From Progne subis subis (Eukaryota; Chordata; Aves; Passeriformes; Hirundinidae), in contig JAKJHU010000056.1 of NCBI GenBank assembly GCA_022316685.1, positions 1,355,872-1,419,871 of the forward strand: a stretch of DNA of 64,000 nt, written 5' to 3'. Within the stretch, counting starts at the first letter, position 1, and every line of letters begins with the position of its first letter. Below are positions 12,150 to 24,156 of this stretch, piece after piece. The notes under the pieces are model-generated. The model saw only the letters and a program-made list of their open reading frames with translations. It was not told the DNA's origin and did no database searches. The translations under genes and the position numbers were made by a program.

Positions 12150-12470
12150 GTTCAGCTGGAGAGGGATTTTCACCAGTGGAGGTGTGCTGAGCGCCCCTCA
12201 TCCACGTAGACTTTGCCGGGCGACAGCCCCCAGTGTAGCTGAAGCTTGGAATAGATTAAAGAAAAATATAATAAGGATTTTTAATTTCCCTGTGTGGAGC
12301 TGGGAGATGAAGAGCCACCACGAGAGAAGTTTGCCAGGGGCGGTGAGTAGATGAGAATGTCAAGCCCGGTGAGAAACTACCGAGAAGCACCGGAGCAGCA
12401 TTTTTATTCGGAAGGAGTTCTCATCTCCAGCACTCGCTGCTCCGGGCGCCAAGCTGGAGTGCAAAATGAG
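12150..12470. promoter_or_regulatory. CpG-enriched patch, weak regulatory or exon candidate
   Basis: About 15 CpG occur in 300 bp where the surrounding DNA has almost none (gccgggcgacag, gggcggtgag, accgagaagcaccgg, ctccgggcgcc). A donor-like string (ggcggtgagtag) lies at 12339-12350, at the end of a 181-codon plus-strand frame (11809-12354). That frame resembles no protein I know, so I do not call a gene. A non-coding RNA exon or an enhancer would look the same. Confidence 0.2.
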
Positions 12471-15400
12471 ATCCCTGGGGTCCTACCAACAGGACAACAT
12501 CTAAAGAGCCTGCTCAGTTGCAATCACATGGCTGTTGTCATTCTCAGTGCCCCCACGTTCTCCGCGTGAGGGGAATGAAACGTGAGCTCAGGGGCTCCAG
12601 TGCTGCCTGCCCCGTGCAGGCTGCAAGGTGGGGACAAGTGTCTCTTGGGGTGATGTCTGGTTTCTTGAAACTCTTGCTGATGTGACCCTCTTCCTGCTCA
12701 GTTTGCTGTGCCATCCATCATCTTGTACACCAAGTACATTGTGTTCGGTCTCCTAAGCCTGGAGTTTGCATCACTTGGCTTTTCACAGCACCTCTGGTCC
12801 TGACGGGAAATACTTTTCAAAAGCATTGATTATAATTCAAGTCATAAGCACTATCTTCCAGCAGGACTTAGGATCCTGCACACCATTTCAGATGGAATGC
12901 AAAAGGAGTTAAATCAGGGTTGTGCACAGGGAGGCTGGGCATCCTCTCAGTCCCTGTTTGTGGGGGTTCCTGTGGTTACTCTAGACCTTCACAGTGAACA
13001 ATCTAACAAGAGTCAGACAGTGCAGTCAGGACCAGCATCTGTGTTTGAAAGTTTAGACTAGGACAAAAACTGATGTTATATATTTCCATTACTTTTTTTA
13101 TTTTTTTTTTGCACAAAGAACGTCTTCTTGTTCAAGGCTCTGGAGATTCACTTCTAGTGTATATCCCAGAAGCACCCAAGCTCAAAGGAGAACAGAAGAA
13201 AAGTGTCAGACCATTTTGACGTGGCTTTTCAACAAATAATTTCATCTCATTGTCTAGTGAAAAAAAAATAATTTGTTTTCAAAATTAAAAAAAAAAATGT
13301 ATTTTTAGTGTCCTCTGCTATATATCTATCAATATAATGCTTCCTGATTTCAACCAAATTTGGCAGGATGAGGTTTGTGTCAGAGTAGCCTATATTTTCT
13401 GAGGAGAAGGAAGGGAAAACTAAAGACCACGAGGGTTAAACTCCTAATACGTGCCCCAAAGTGGGAACAAGGCTCACCTTTTCAAGTACCCATCTTTCAA
13501 GCTCCCTCCCTACACCAAAATCCTGGGACACAGATGCAAAGGAAGCCAGGTTTCCTCAATTTCTGCTTCCTGCCAAAGGCTCAGGGAGTGTCTGGCTGAC
13601 AGTTGGGGTTTCAGAAACTTAAAATGAGCTGGAGGCTCGAACCCCTGTTGCACATCAAAATGCCAGAGCGCTTTGGCTTTGCTCGGTCCTTCTCCCTGCA
13701 GTGGTTAACTTGAATTAGCTCGTTCCAGAATGACGCCTTTTATCTGGCTGTCACATGCGTGTTCAGAGTGAACAACAGCAAGGAGAATAGCACAAGAATA
13801 AAGGCCTTTGATGGGGATTTATAGAGGTCACGTGTCTTAATTTTGCAGGAGTGGAAGCGTGCACAGAGGGCCCTGGAATGTGTGCTTGGCAGGCACCTGG
13901 GAGCCTGGAGACCTAGAGGAAATGGAGAAACTTAGGGGAGAAGGGGAAATTCCTAGGGGGAGACATAACAGAACCAGATGCACCTTCACTGAGTGGTTTT
14001 TCCCTTTCAGGACCAGTGGATCAAAAGGTCTCACCCTAAAACATCAAACAGGTTGGAAGTGCATGTGCAGGCCCAAGGGCAAATTGTCCAGTTCTACCAA
14101 AATTAGGTGCCTCGAGGAGACATTTCAGATGTTTCATCACTGGCTGGGGTTACCAAGTGCTGTGTTGGCACAAAGCTTTTGGAAGGCTGACAAGAGCTTT
14201 TGGAAAAGGTGAGACCGGCTCCATCAGCACTGGGGGGTTCCCAGCAGGCAGCGACCGTGGTGAGCACAGACAAGCTGCACCTTTTACACCTGTCAGGAGA
14301 GGCCTCAACCCCAAAAAAAAGCAGCATTTCCCTGCAAAACCCAGTCCTGTAGGGACTGCTCCGCAACAGAGACAACCACAGTAGACAATCCCAGTGTAAA
14401 ATAACCTTTAGACCCCACTGCTAAGCAGGTCTGGTATCTCATCTCCAAGGGGTTGGGACTGGAGGTGGGACCAGCCAACGCTTCTTCAAGGCCTGGAAAT
14501 AGAGTCCAAGTGAACTTGAGAGCCTAGAGACAGCAGAAGGGGTGTGCAGTGTGGAAGAAGGGATGAATTCAATGGAGAAAATATCCAGGTTTTGTGTTCC
14601 TGCAGTGGAGAAGAGGCTGCTACCAAAGCCTGCTGCTGTCCCCTCTGCTTTATTTGTCCTGTCAGCAGGTATTTGCTGTGCTGGCTGCTGTTTTCCCTCT
14701 CTCTTGAGAAAGCTGCAGCCCCAGGGGGGGTGAAAGCGCACCACTGAGTTTTTTGGGACAGGGACTGGAACTGTCCATGTTGGCTGTTTGAGGAGAGGCT
14801 GATGGTCTGATCCCTGCCAGTAAAGTGCAGCTGCAGAACCAAACTCCTTTGGTTCACAGCAGGCAGATCCTGAAACTCTGCTGAACCAGTTAATGTGCAC
14901 AGAAGTCCTTTCCTCTCCCTCCCAGCCTCTCTCTCCTGCTGCAGCTCCTTGCTTGACCCCCGATGAAGTCACAGAGGTGTTTCCTCTGGATCTGTCTCAC
15001 CAGGTCTGGAAAAGATACAGAAACTATCTTCTCCTTCTGTCACAGGAGGGTGACAGTGAGTGACAGAAAAAAAAACCATGCAAAAGACCGTGGGGCAGAC
15101 CCAGGGTAACAGGGAGATTTTGGGAGTCTGTTCTTGCGTGCTCTCCTTCTCATCCCTGTATCTCATTCCCCTTATCTCTACGGTGAGTTGTGCCCCTTCC
15201 CAGCCCTGCAGGATGCTGGAGGCACGATTTCTCTCTTCTCTCACACCAAAGGACTGCGGTGCACGTGTATCCTCACAGCAAACAGGGCCCTGTTGAGTGC
15301 TGCTTGGCTCCAGCCTTAAAGCAATTCAGCAATCTGCCATCTTAAACTGTCTAATGACAGCTCTTGAAGCAATTGGAAGATTGCAGCCTTCAGTAAACTC

Positions 15401-15572
15401 TCCAGCTGAGTGAGAGCCGGTTTGTGCCTTCTCCACTCCCTCTTGGCGCTTGCAGTGGAAGTCAGGCTGCTCCTCATGCACTTGGCATGACATTACTGCA
15501 AAAGCAGGATTTTGAGGATGGGTTGAAGAGTGGCCAGGATTGAGTCTGTACAGTCAAATAAAATTAGTTAGG
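12471..15572. other. Unannotated non-coding stretch
   Basis: No repeat family or exon recognised. Short A and T runs occur near 13090-13300. A 177-codon minus-strand frame (14439-14972) overlaps a 123-codon frame on the same strand and two plus-strand frames. None has a recognisable domain, signal peptide or repeat. Confidence 0.5.
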
Positions 15573-15575
15573 TAA

Positions 15576-15606
<31 letters not shown>

Positions 15607-15686
15607 AATAATAAAATAAAATAAAATAAAATAAAATAAAATAAATAAAATAAAATAAAATAAAATAAAATAAAATAAAATAAATA
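15573..15686 (+). repeat. (TAAAA)n pentanucleotide microsatellite
   Basis: About 114 bp of AAAAT/TAAAA units with a few 4-bp slips (ataaataaa). It is one of the longer pure microsatellites in the window and reads as a run of F/I/L/Y on the minus strand. Confidence 0.95.
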
Positions 15687-17489
15687 GCTTTCCCATGGAT
15701 GCAGGCAGCAGCTGGCAGAGCTTACATAACTCTCCTCCTCTTCAGGACAGGGTAACTGCATCCAAACCATCTGTCAAGGACGTGTCACTGGATCAAACAT
15801 CAGCCTGAACTTGGGCTTGTGGCAAGAGGGCAATGGCCAGAGCTTGGCCAGGACTGTGCTTCTAATAGCCTGGCTGACCACTGGACCCGCTGGGGATACA
15901 CCTCAGCTGACCAAGTTTGGTGACATTTGAGCAGCCCCACACTGGTCATCGTGTTTGTGGCCTTGGCTCCCTGTTGCTGTACAGGAGGAGTGGCAAAGCA
16001 GCGTGTGGAGGGTTAGCACATACTCATGTTTGCTGTGCAGCACGTTTAGAGGCTCCAGTGTGGTGTCAGGGAGATGTAAAACTGCAGCAGGGATCTTTCC
16101 AGTCCCATGGCTTCGCCATCAAACTGGGTAGAACTGGAAAGAAAAGACCATTGGTTCTCCATGGTACAAGTAGGGAAATGAGGACTGGAGAGACCCAACA
16201 ACTCCTGGAAATGCTGAGGAGAGTGGCCATAAGGAACTGTGCTGTTGTTTTTGTAATAGCTGGATGCTGGCTGAGGAGAGATGGGGCAGGCAGGGCTGGG
16301 GTTCTCTCAGCTCTAATGAAGCTGTCAGGGAAGCAGCAATCAGAATGCACTCGTTTTCCAAAAGTAGGCTAAATATGGCTGAAGAGATTACATTTTTTGA
16401 CACATTCAAACCTGCCTGGGAAGCTGACAGCATTCTTGCCTGAGGAAAGAAAAAATGAATAAAAGACATGGTGTATTACATGTAAGGCCAGGGCAGTATG
16501 GAGGTTATGGGAAGAAAGGCTGTGTGAAGGTGATGCTTCACCCTACAGTCATGAGGAAGGATCCTGCTCCAGCTCAGCCTGTCCACTACACTCTGCATCA
16601 CTGGATGCTTGGGCAGACCCCAATGGATCCCTTTCCTGCATCACCTTGCTCATGCAGAAATTCATCCTCACCGTGGGTGCTGGAAGCAAATTTCCAGGTC
16701 CCTGTGGATGTCCTGAGTTTCCCCCACAGCTGGAAGGGTAGGAAGTTCCATAGCATGACAAGGAAAAGCTACAATCAGACATGATGTGTGAGCAGGGCGT
16801 GGTGTGTCTGTGCTGGCTGCTGGCTTGGCTGGACACAAGGGTGATGAACTCAGGGAGAAGAGAGGGGATAGCATCATGGATGTGATTGGCAATGGCTTGG
16901 CACGCTTACGGAATCCAGACAAAGTACTTTGACCATGTTGGTGCACATCGGGTCTGGTTTCTTACTTGTGGCGGTAGAGGACATTCGCAGGCAGATGCGC
17001 TCAGAGAGCTGGGGGACCTCACTGGGGGACCAGAGCATCACTTGCTGACACCACACAGCCCCTCCACATGGGGCACAGCAGCCAGAGTCAAAGCCTGAAC
17101 CCATGGGGAGTTTCTGACTCCACCTCTTCCCACTGTGCCGTAGACTCCACAAGGCACACACACCATGGAATTCCCAAACTGATGCTGGAGCCAAATGACC
17201 CTGCTGTTCGTGAGGAGATTTGATTGCACAGCCCTACTCGAGTGTTCTCACCCCAGCCAGCTCCAGGGATGAGCAGAAAGTGGAGCTGGGCTGAGGCCAA
17301 CGAGACCAACTTTGGGCTGAATGTGCACCCCTGCAACCCTCGGAGCTCTGGCTTACATCTGTATTTCTTTACAGCTTATCATGTTTGCACTAGGGCTCCA
17401 CAGATAACAATCTATTAACAGTAAAGTGAATTAGATCACTGCCTGGTTATTTCCCTCAGCTGAGGCCAAACTGCTCTTGCCCATTCAGG
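15687..17489. other. Unannotated non-coding stretch
   Basis: No gene or repeat family recognised. A 151-codon plus-strand frame at 15917-16372 is matched by frames of 94 and 116 codons on the other strand. This mirrored openness suggests composition rather than coding. Confidence 0.5.
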
Positions 17490-17790
17490 AAATTTGTGTT
17501 ACTTTATTCTCTCCGAGCACGAAAGCATGTCACTCTAATTACCTCCCGTCTCATTCAGCCCGAGCGGCTCCGAAACGCTTGCGAGACAGGAGAGCTATAA
17601 CCTCATTAGAGCGTGTTATCGTAAGAGATCAGACACTGGCAGGGGTTTGTTGTGACGAGCCCTTCGCAGATGTTTTCTTTTGAAAGTACAAAAGGGGAAG
17701 AGGAATCTGAAGCCGGTGAAGGGGAGCCTTGAAATAACCCCTCCGGTAGCAAAGGACCGCGAGCAAGTGCACGGGGTCACATCCTGCTCC
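17490..17790. promoter_or_regulatory. CpG-enriched patch, regulatory candidate
   Basis: About 20 CpG in 300 bp (agcccgagcggctccgaaac, gcttgcgagac, gagcgtgttatcgtaagag, gtgacgagcccttcgcag) interspersed with AT-rich motifs such as tctaattacctc. CpG retained in an otherwise depleted background points to unmethylated or constrained sequence. No frame longer than 68 codons covers it, so it is more likely regulatory than coding. Confidence 0.3.
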
Positions 17791-18354
17791 TGGCTCGGGC
17801 TGCAAGGAAGCTCAGAGGGGGCTGTGGGGAGGCAGCAGGCAGATTAATGCCCTGGAATGGTCCATCCCTCCCCAAATCTCAGAATTACAACATTTATTGC
17901 TCGTGCAGGTAAATGTGTGCCAAAGCAAACAGACCTTTTCTGGCAGCAGATATACTGCCTGCACAGGGTGAGAGGATGGGGTTGGTGAGCAGCACTTGGG
18001 GTGGATTTGTGGTGTGATGGAGCCTGGCTTTGCTGTTTCACAATCTCTTTCCCAAAGTCTCTGGGTCTTCAATCCAGAGATGCTTAACAACTACTTTTCG
18101 GAGGTTTTTTCCCTCATGTATCATGAAAGGAAAGTTTACCTTCTCCTCCAAACACAGCAAACTAAAATTTCAAGCAACCCAACTCACTATTGGAAGCCGT
18201 TCTCCAAATTAATGAAAAACAAACTATTTTTCGTTGCATGTGGACATTTTTAATTGGAAAAGTCCGTTTTGTTCAAGGTGAGGAGAGAGGCAATTAGAAA
18301 TAGCTACAGACTTGCCGGTGACCATGTGTGGGAGCAGAGTGAGGTGGCTGTGAG

Positions 18355-18426
18355 CACAGAATCACAGAATCACAGAATCACAGAATCACAGAATCACAGA
18401 ATCACAGAATCACAGAATCACACAAT
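18355..18426 (+). repeat. Expanded 8-bp CR1 tail, (CACAGAAT)8
   Basis: Eight perfect copies of CACAGAAT (18355-18418), then a variant copy (cacacaat), lie directly at the 3' end of an antisense CR1. CR1 elements normally end in one to three copies of an 8-bp unit, so this is an expansion of the element's own terminus into a microsatellite. Confidence 0.95.
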
Positions 18427-18925
18427 GTCTAGGTTGGAAGAGACCTTCAAGGTCATCGAGTCCAACCCAGCCCTAACACCTCAACTAAACCATGGCAGCC
18501 AGTGCCACACCCAGTCTTTTTTTAAATGCATCCATGACTCCACCAACTCCCTGGGCAGACTATTCCAGTATTTTATCACTCTTTCTGTGAAAAGTGCAGT
18601 TCCTAATATCCAACCTGTATTTCCCTTGATACAGCCTGAGACTTTGTCCTGTCATTCTGTCAGTTGCTGCCTGGAGAAAGAGACCAACCCCCAGGCAACC
18701 ACAATCACCCTTCAGTAAGTTGTAGAGAGTGATAAGGTCACCTCTGAATCTCCTTTTCTCCAGGCTAAGCAACCCCAGCTCCCTCAGTTGTTCTTCATAT
18801 GGATTGTGTTCCGAGTCCTTCACCAGCCCTCCTCTGGACGTGCTCTAGCACCTCAACGTCCTTCCTAAACTGAGGGACCCAGAACTGGACACAGTAATGG
18901 GACAGGCTGTCCCCAGGCCCTGTGT
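18419..18925 (-). mobile_element. CR1 LINE, ~500 bp, antisense
   Basis: After the tail, the plus strand reads 'tctaggttggaagagacctt', 'aaggtcatcgagtccaaccc', 'ccaccaactccctgggcaga', 'gttgtagagagtgataagg', 'ctccttttctccaggctaag', 'caaccccagctccctcag', and 'tgctctagcacctcaacg'. That is the reverse complement of a CR1 3' region, close to the CR1-Y/J type with the 'gtctaggttggaag' opening. It is 5'-truncated in the segment just upstream of the 3' UTR. No reverse-transcriptase frame survives. Confidence 0.92.
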
Positions 18926-21900
18926 CCACTGCTTGGAGAAGAAGCCTGGTCAGGGCTGGCCGTGCTGAGGGAGAGTTGAGGTCAGCCCCACCACACCGCC
19001 TGCCTTACAGTGTTTTAACTTTACAACTGATGCGGCTTCTGGCTGGAAAACAGGACTTGAGCATTTAAGAAACACCACTGAACACTTCCCAATGAATGTA
19101 AACCTCTTCACTTGAGTCAGAATACACTGAAATGGTCCCTTTTATTATCAGCTGTTGAAGAGGAGTTTTGAGGCCATTAATATTTAATGGAGCCAGTGGC
19201 CATGGGCAGCTCACGGCTGTTGCATGTGCCAGGCTTGTCTGGCAGAGGCACAAATCCTACCTTGCCAAGGGAGTCCAGGGAGATTCTGACAATTTAGAGA
19301 TGAAAGCAACTTAATAGGACGTTAATTTAATCCATCAGGACAGATTTGGGAAGGTGGCTTTGAGGATCAAAAGGGTTAATGCAGATCCCGGCCTTGGTGC
19401 CGTAGGGTTCATCCATTGGGGCTGGTGGGATTGCAGCATGGAGAAGTGAGACTCACAGCTTACAGATGTTTTATTTGTTGGGATCACCACAGCCAGAGCT
19501 GCTGCAAAGGGTTCCCTGTTCACTGCTTCAGCAGCTGCTTAATTTAATGTTCATTTTGACCCCTTGTTCTCTGGCAACATTCCTGCCCCTAATGCAAGCA
19601 GAGCCAGGATGGCCTGGCACAACACCCACTCCCTCCCCTTGTCTCTTTTGGTTTTTTGAGAGGCACTTTCACCCTCAGGAGATTCTGGAGTGGAAAATCA
19701 ATGAAGGCACCGCTCTAAATCCCTCTGAAATCAAAGGGAAGTTTGGGTTGGTTTGTGCTTTTTTTTGTTTTGTGGGTTTTCTTCTGCCTTTGACCTCTAC
19801 TGCTCCAGATTCTCGGCAGTTTCCATCAGGTGGGAGCTGATCAGCACTGGGCAGTAGCCAGGCAATCCAGCTGAGCACCTCTGCATGCAGCCACACTTTA
19901 GCAAATCTGTCTGAAGGACTTAGCTTCCAATGGAAGGTCCCATTCATCCCTTACTTATGGCTCAAGCTGAGGCCCTCACTCTTAACACCACTAAAAATTG
20001 GGGAATTAAGTATAGACCCCACAGGATAAGCCCCACAACATAAACGTGCACACATGGACCTCTGCAGCAGACACCAGTGCTAAAGTCATGGGCAGATTTC
20101 TGCTGAGCTGCAGCACATATTGGTGAAACCACTTCTGCCTTTCTCCCTTGGAAAAACCTAAGTCAATCCTGACTTTCAGGTGCTGCAATTGCAATTTGGA
20201 CCCAGGCTCACAGCTGACTTTTCAATCAGGCACCGATCTCGAATATGGCTTGAGGGGGTTTCCTCTGCCCTGGGTGCCAGGACCTGTAGGTTTCAGCTCT
20301 CCTGCAATGACAGGGGGACAGAAAAAGCATAGATCTGGATTTCCTTTTCCTTCTCTCTTTTTCTGACTCTTCCACTGGAAACTTTTCTTGTGAGGATGTC
20401 AGGGACAACCCAGGTAATGAACTCCTGAGAGGAAGAGTGATCAGACTTTGGCTGGGCCACACAAGCACTGACTCCTGGGACCTGAGGAGGAATTGTTCAA
20501 CTGCTCCCTGCTGTGGTGTGCAGAAAGCTGGGGAGCTCATTCTCCTCCTGGACAGATGCCATGGCTGCTCACATGCCAGTACCTACAACAAATACAACCT
20601 CGTGGGGTTCCACACATCCCTGACCTCTGCAGGACGGTGATATTTGAAGAGCAGAGAAAGGGTTTCACACAGGCATGCAGGCAGACGTTGACTGAGAACG
20701 AGAGTGGCTGTAAGACTCAAAAAGGGAAAATCTGCTCTGATGGACACATCAAAGCCCAGAAACGGCTGGGGGAGCGTTCCCAGTGGCAGGACAAAAGGTG
20801 ACTCTTGTGGCAGTGGAGACTCTGAGTCTGTCCCATGGCCCTCAGTCTCCTCTCTGGCTGGAAAAGCTGTTGCAAAACTGTCTTTGCCTCTAAGGCTTTG
20901 GCTTCACATCGTCCCAGCACATGTACAGGACTCCTTCCAATGTCTGCAAACACAAAGCCTGAAAGGAGCCAGTCTGCTCCCAACCCCTTTGGGCTATTTG
21001 GGGAGCAGAGGCCACAGGTTGACAGGGGGTGGAGAATAGATGGCAAAGGGGGCAGAAGGCTGCTTAGCCCAGAGGAGCCAAGCGAAACATAGGGGCATTG
21101 AAGGCACGTACCTCTTACAGTTGTGGAGTGATTTATTGAAATCTTAAGGACGGAATTGCCAGGCACTCTTTGTTTCCATGGTACCATAAAAAATGGATGG
21201 GAAGTGACTGGGCTGTCTTGTAGTTTGAATGTTTCATTGGCATGTCGAGGAAACCTCCAGAGGATGCCTCGAGGGCATGAGAACCAGCTGATGGAATGTG
21301 CTAGTTTGTTAATTTAATGGGATACAGCGTTTTCCCTTAGCACCGCGCATGCAAATCAGGGTGGTGAATCAGGTCAGCGCATCTCCCCTGCACTGGCTCT
21401 CACACGGCTCTCCTCATCATCTCCTGCAGGATGCCGGGGTGCCCCAGCCCCCCCTGCAGCCCTCGGCAGGATCAGGCGGAGGGAGAGGTTTTGGACTCCA
21501 GAGTGTCTGGTGGGAAATGAGAAACAGTATTTCTGTGGTGTGGAAGCCAGCCTGAGAAACGTGGCAGTATGCAAGGCAATACCAGCTCCGCTGCCTGGAG
21601 GGGAAGGGATCGATGTGCACATCGACAGGAGTATTAAAAAATTCAGGTTGCCTGTGATTCATCAGGGATGCTATCAATGAGTCCTTCTATGTGGTTAAGG
21701 AAAAGACATACCAGATCTATTTGGGATTAGCAACCTTACTGTAGGATTTTCAAACCAATTTACTGAATGCCACATTAAGGACATGAATCTCCCAAAGTTT
21801 CCAAGGTGCTTCAAATCCCACAGAAAGGATATCAAACTCTGATAAATTGCATTCACTAATTTAGAGCAATTTCAATGAAACTGTAGCATTTTGATCCCCA

Positions 21901-22713
21901 TTCCAAAAGGAGGTTGGTAAATCCTAACATAAATATTGTGTATGAGTGTATGTCTGTGTGTGTGTGTTCATCCTGAAACCCAGTGTGCCAATCTTGTCTC
22001 ACCTGCCACTAGAGGTGGTATTTCCTAAAGCCTCAGTTTGGGAAGGGTTTCATCCTGTCACAGACATGGACTCTTCCAGGGATAGACGTAATCCAAAACT
22101 AATTGAATTCAGTGGAGCTCTGCACATTTAAACCAAAGACATTTGAACTCGATGACTTACCCCATCCCTGCTCCACACCACAACCAGGAGAGGATCCCAG
22201 CTAAAGCTTTTCTCCAAGACATCCTGGACATCTGGAATTGCTGTCCTGGAGCAAGTATCACTTCATACTTCCTGAAGCTCATGCAGCTGTCCTGCAAAGC
22301 TGCTGTGTGACACTGGGCGTGGGCTCCATGTCAGCAACCTCCCTGTGTGGTGACAGGGACCCCAGTGCTGGCACTGATGTGCTTCGGAGCCTTTTGGGAA
22401 GTGACCTCATGAATCCCAGCCTGGCATATCCCTCACCTTGCCACGGGAAAGGGAATGGGAGTGCCTGCCATGCCTGGGTGGCTGGGCTGGCCTCACTCCA
22501 GCTACGCCGTGCAGCCAGATGGTTTCATTTTCTGCTGCCTGTTGGCTTTGTGCTCATCTTCCTCTCTGTGTCTTGTGCGTTCCCAGAGCACATGGCTGGG
22601 TTTCAGGCTCTTTTCCCCACACTGGAATTCTGCTGCTACACCAGCCAGGATAAGAAATGGTGAGACATTCCCACCAAGCTGCAGAGGTGGGGTCTCCTGG
22701 TGCTTTTTCTGCC
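18926..22713. other. Unannotated non-coding stretch
   Basis: Nearly 3.8 kb without a recognised transposon. A short TG run lies at 21950-21966. The longest frames (156 codons minus at 20717-21187; 141 codons plus at 22238-22663) overlap frames in other registers and have no recognisable protein features. Confidence 0.5.
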
Positions 22714-22737
22714 TTTTTTTTTTTTTTTTTTTTTTTT
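22714..22737 (+). repeat. T24 homopolymer
   Basis: 24 uninterrupted T, followed by a G-rich string (gggtggggggaggg). No retroposon body or target-site duplication was recognised beside it. Confidence 0.95.
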
Positions 22738-24081
22738 GGGTGGGGGGAGGGAAATTACTAATTTCTATTGAGAACCTGCTGTTATGAGGGAAGCACTCTC
22801 TTTGAACTCAAGAGTTTTGTTTTCAACCTCAGAGACCTTAAGAATCACGGAGAAGAGTTTTTGTGCTTTGAGAGGAACTCCACCAACCTTCCCCGTGTCA
22901 CCCCAGCTGTTCCCAGTACGAGCCAGGAGGATAAACATGCAGCAAGAACCTGTTCTAGAGAAAAAAAAAAAAAAAGGAAAGAAAGAACAACTGTCACAAA
23001 AATCTGACTGAGGCTCATCCCCAAACAATCCAGTGCCAGCCGCACAGCAGGAAAGCGGATCCAAAAGGACAGTTGCAGCAGTCGTGTTTGATCTCTTACA
23101 CGCGGGAGGCCAGAGGCTGCATCAGTGCCAAGTCCTGCATCCCTACCAATCGCTGGCAACTGAATGGGCCTCTGCTCCTGGCAGGACAACTGATCCTAAT
23201 TTAATGACTAGGTGGTGAGGAATGGACCACGCCTCTTTCTAATCAGCTATTAGGTCCTTTTTGGTGCTGCATTTACTTCGTCTGGCTCCCATCGTGTGCT
23301 TCCCCTTCCCATCTATGTTATGGTGGGGAGCTGTGGGTTTCAGTTAGCAGAGCTGAGTGTGTCTGTCATTTCTGGGGCATTTCCAAGCCAGCTGAAACCA
23401 GGACGTGTAAGAGCCCAGCCTAACTGCAAGTGCACAGCCAGACCACACAACACCCACTCAAACTTGAACCAAGTGTCTGAACCTTTTGGAATTCCTCCAA
23501 AAGTTGTTCTGCTCAGGGGTGGCATTTTAAATAGACAGTCTATGTGATAATCTGCTTGGGGACAGGAGTTTTAGGTGTGTAGGGAGTACCTACTCTAAAA
23601 CAGAGGGTGGGTATAGCTGAAAAAAATTCAATTTGTCCTGATAGCTGCTTTTCCATGACATCAGGATGTATCCTACAGATTGCTAAACCTGCCTCAACCC
23701 AAGACAAATTAGCCCAATACTTTGTTTCAGCTACTCCTCCCCTGTGTAAAGCATTTTTTGGTCTGTTTGCACTGTGTTCTCACGCATGAGGTGGAGAGGG
23801 AAGTGAAAATCTATCAAAGGAGATGTTACAAGAGGTTTTCAGCAGCATGACTGTGACCAGGCTGTGCTGCAGCTCTGTAGCACACTGTCTGTGGGATGCG
23901 TCAGTACAGCCGTGGAGACAGATGGCTGGTGCAAAGTGCAAAATCTACTTGCATCAAACAAACTATCCAGCAAGCACTCGGCAGGATCCTATGCAAAGCA
24001 CGGCCAAGCTGCACCTGCAAGTCCATATGTACTTGTCCCATCAAGAATTCTAAACCATGTCCCTAGAGTGACAGCAAATCC

Positions 24082-24083
<2 letters not shown>
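22738..24083. other. Unannotated non-coding stretch with an A15 run
   Basis: Holds 15 A at 22961-22975 and an AT-rich segment at about 23200-23290 (cctaatttaatgactagg, ctaatcagctattagg) that looks like candidate conserved non-coding sequence. No gene or repeat family recognised. Confidence 0.45.
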
Positions 24084-24125
<42 letters not shown>

Positions 24126-24156
24126 CCTTTTCTTTTTTCTTTTTTTTTTTCTTTCC
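24084..24156 (+). repeat. T42 homopolymer with CT-rich flank
   Basis: 42 uninterrupted T (24084-24125), then T runs broken by single C up to about 24156. No retroposon body recognised next to it. A K-rich translation on the minus strand (79-codon frame) is an artefact of this run. Confidence 0.95.

Noticed and set aside
14439..14972. 177-codon minus-strand frame
   Set aside because: No domain, signal peptide or family resemblance, and overlapping frames on both strands.
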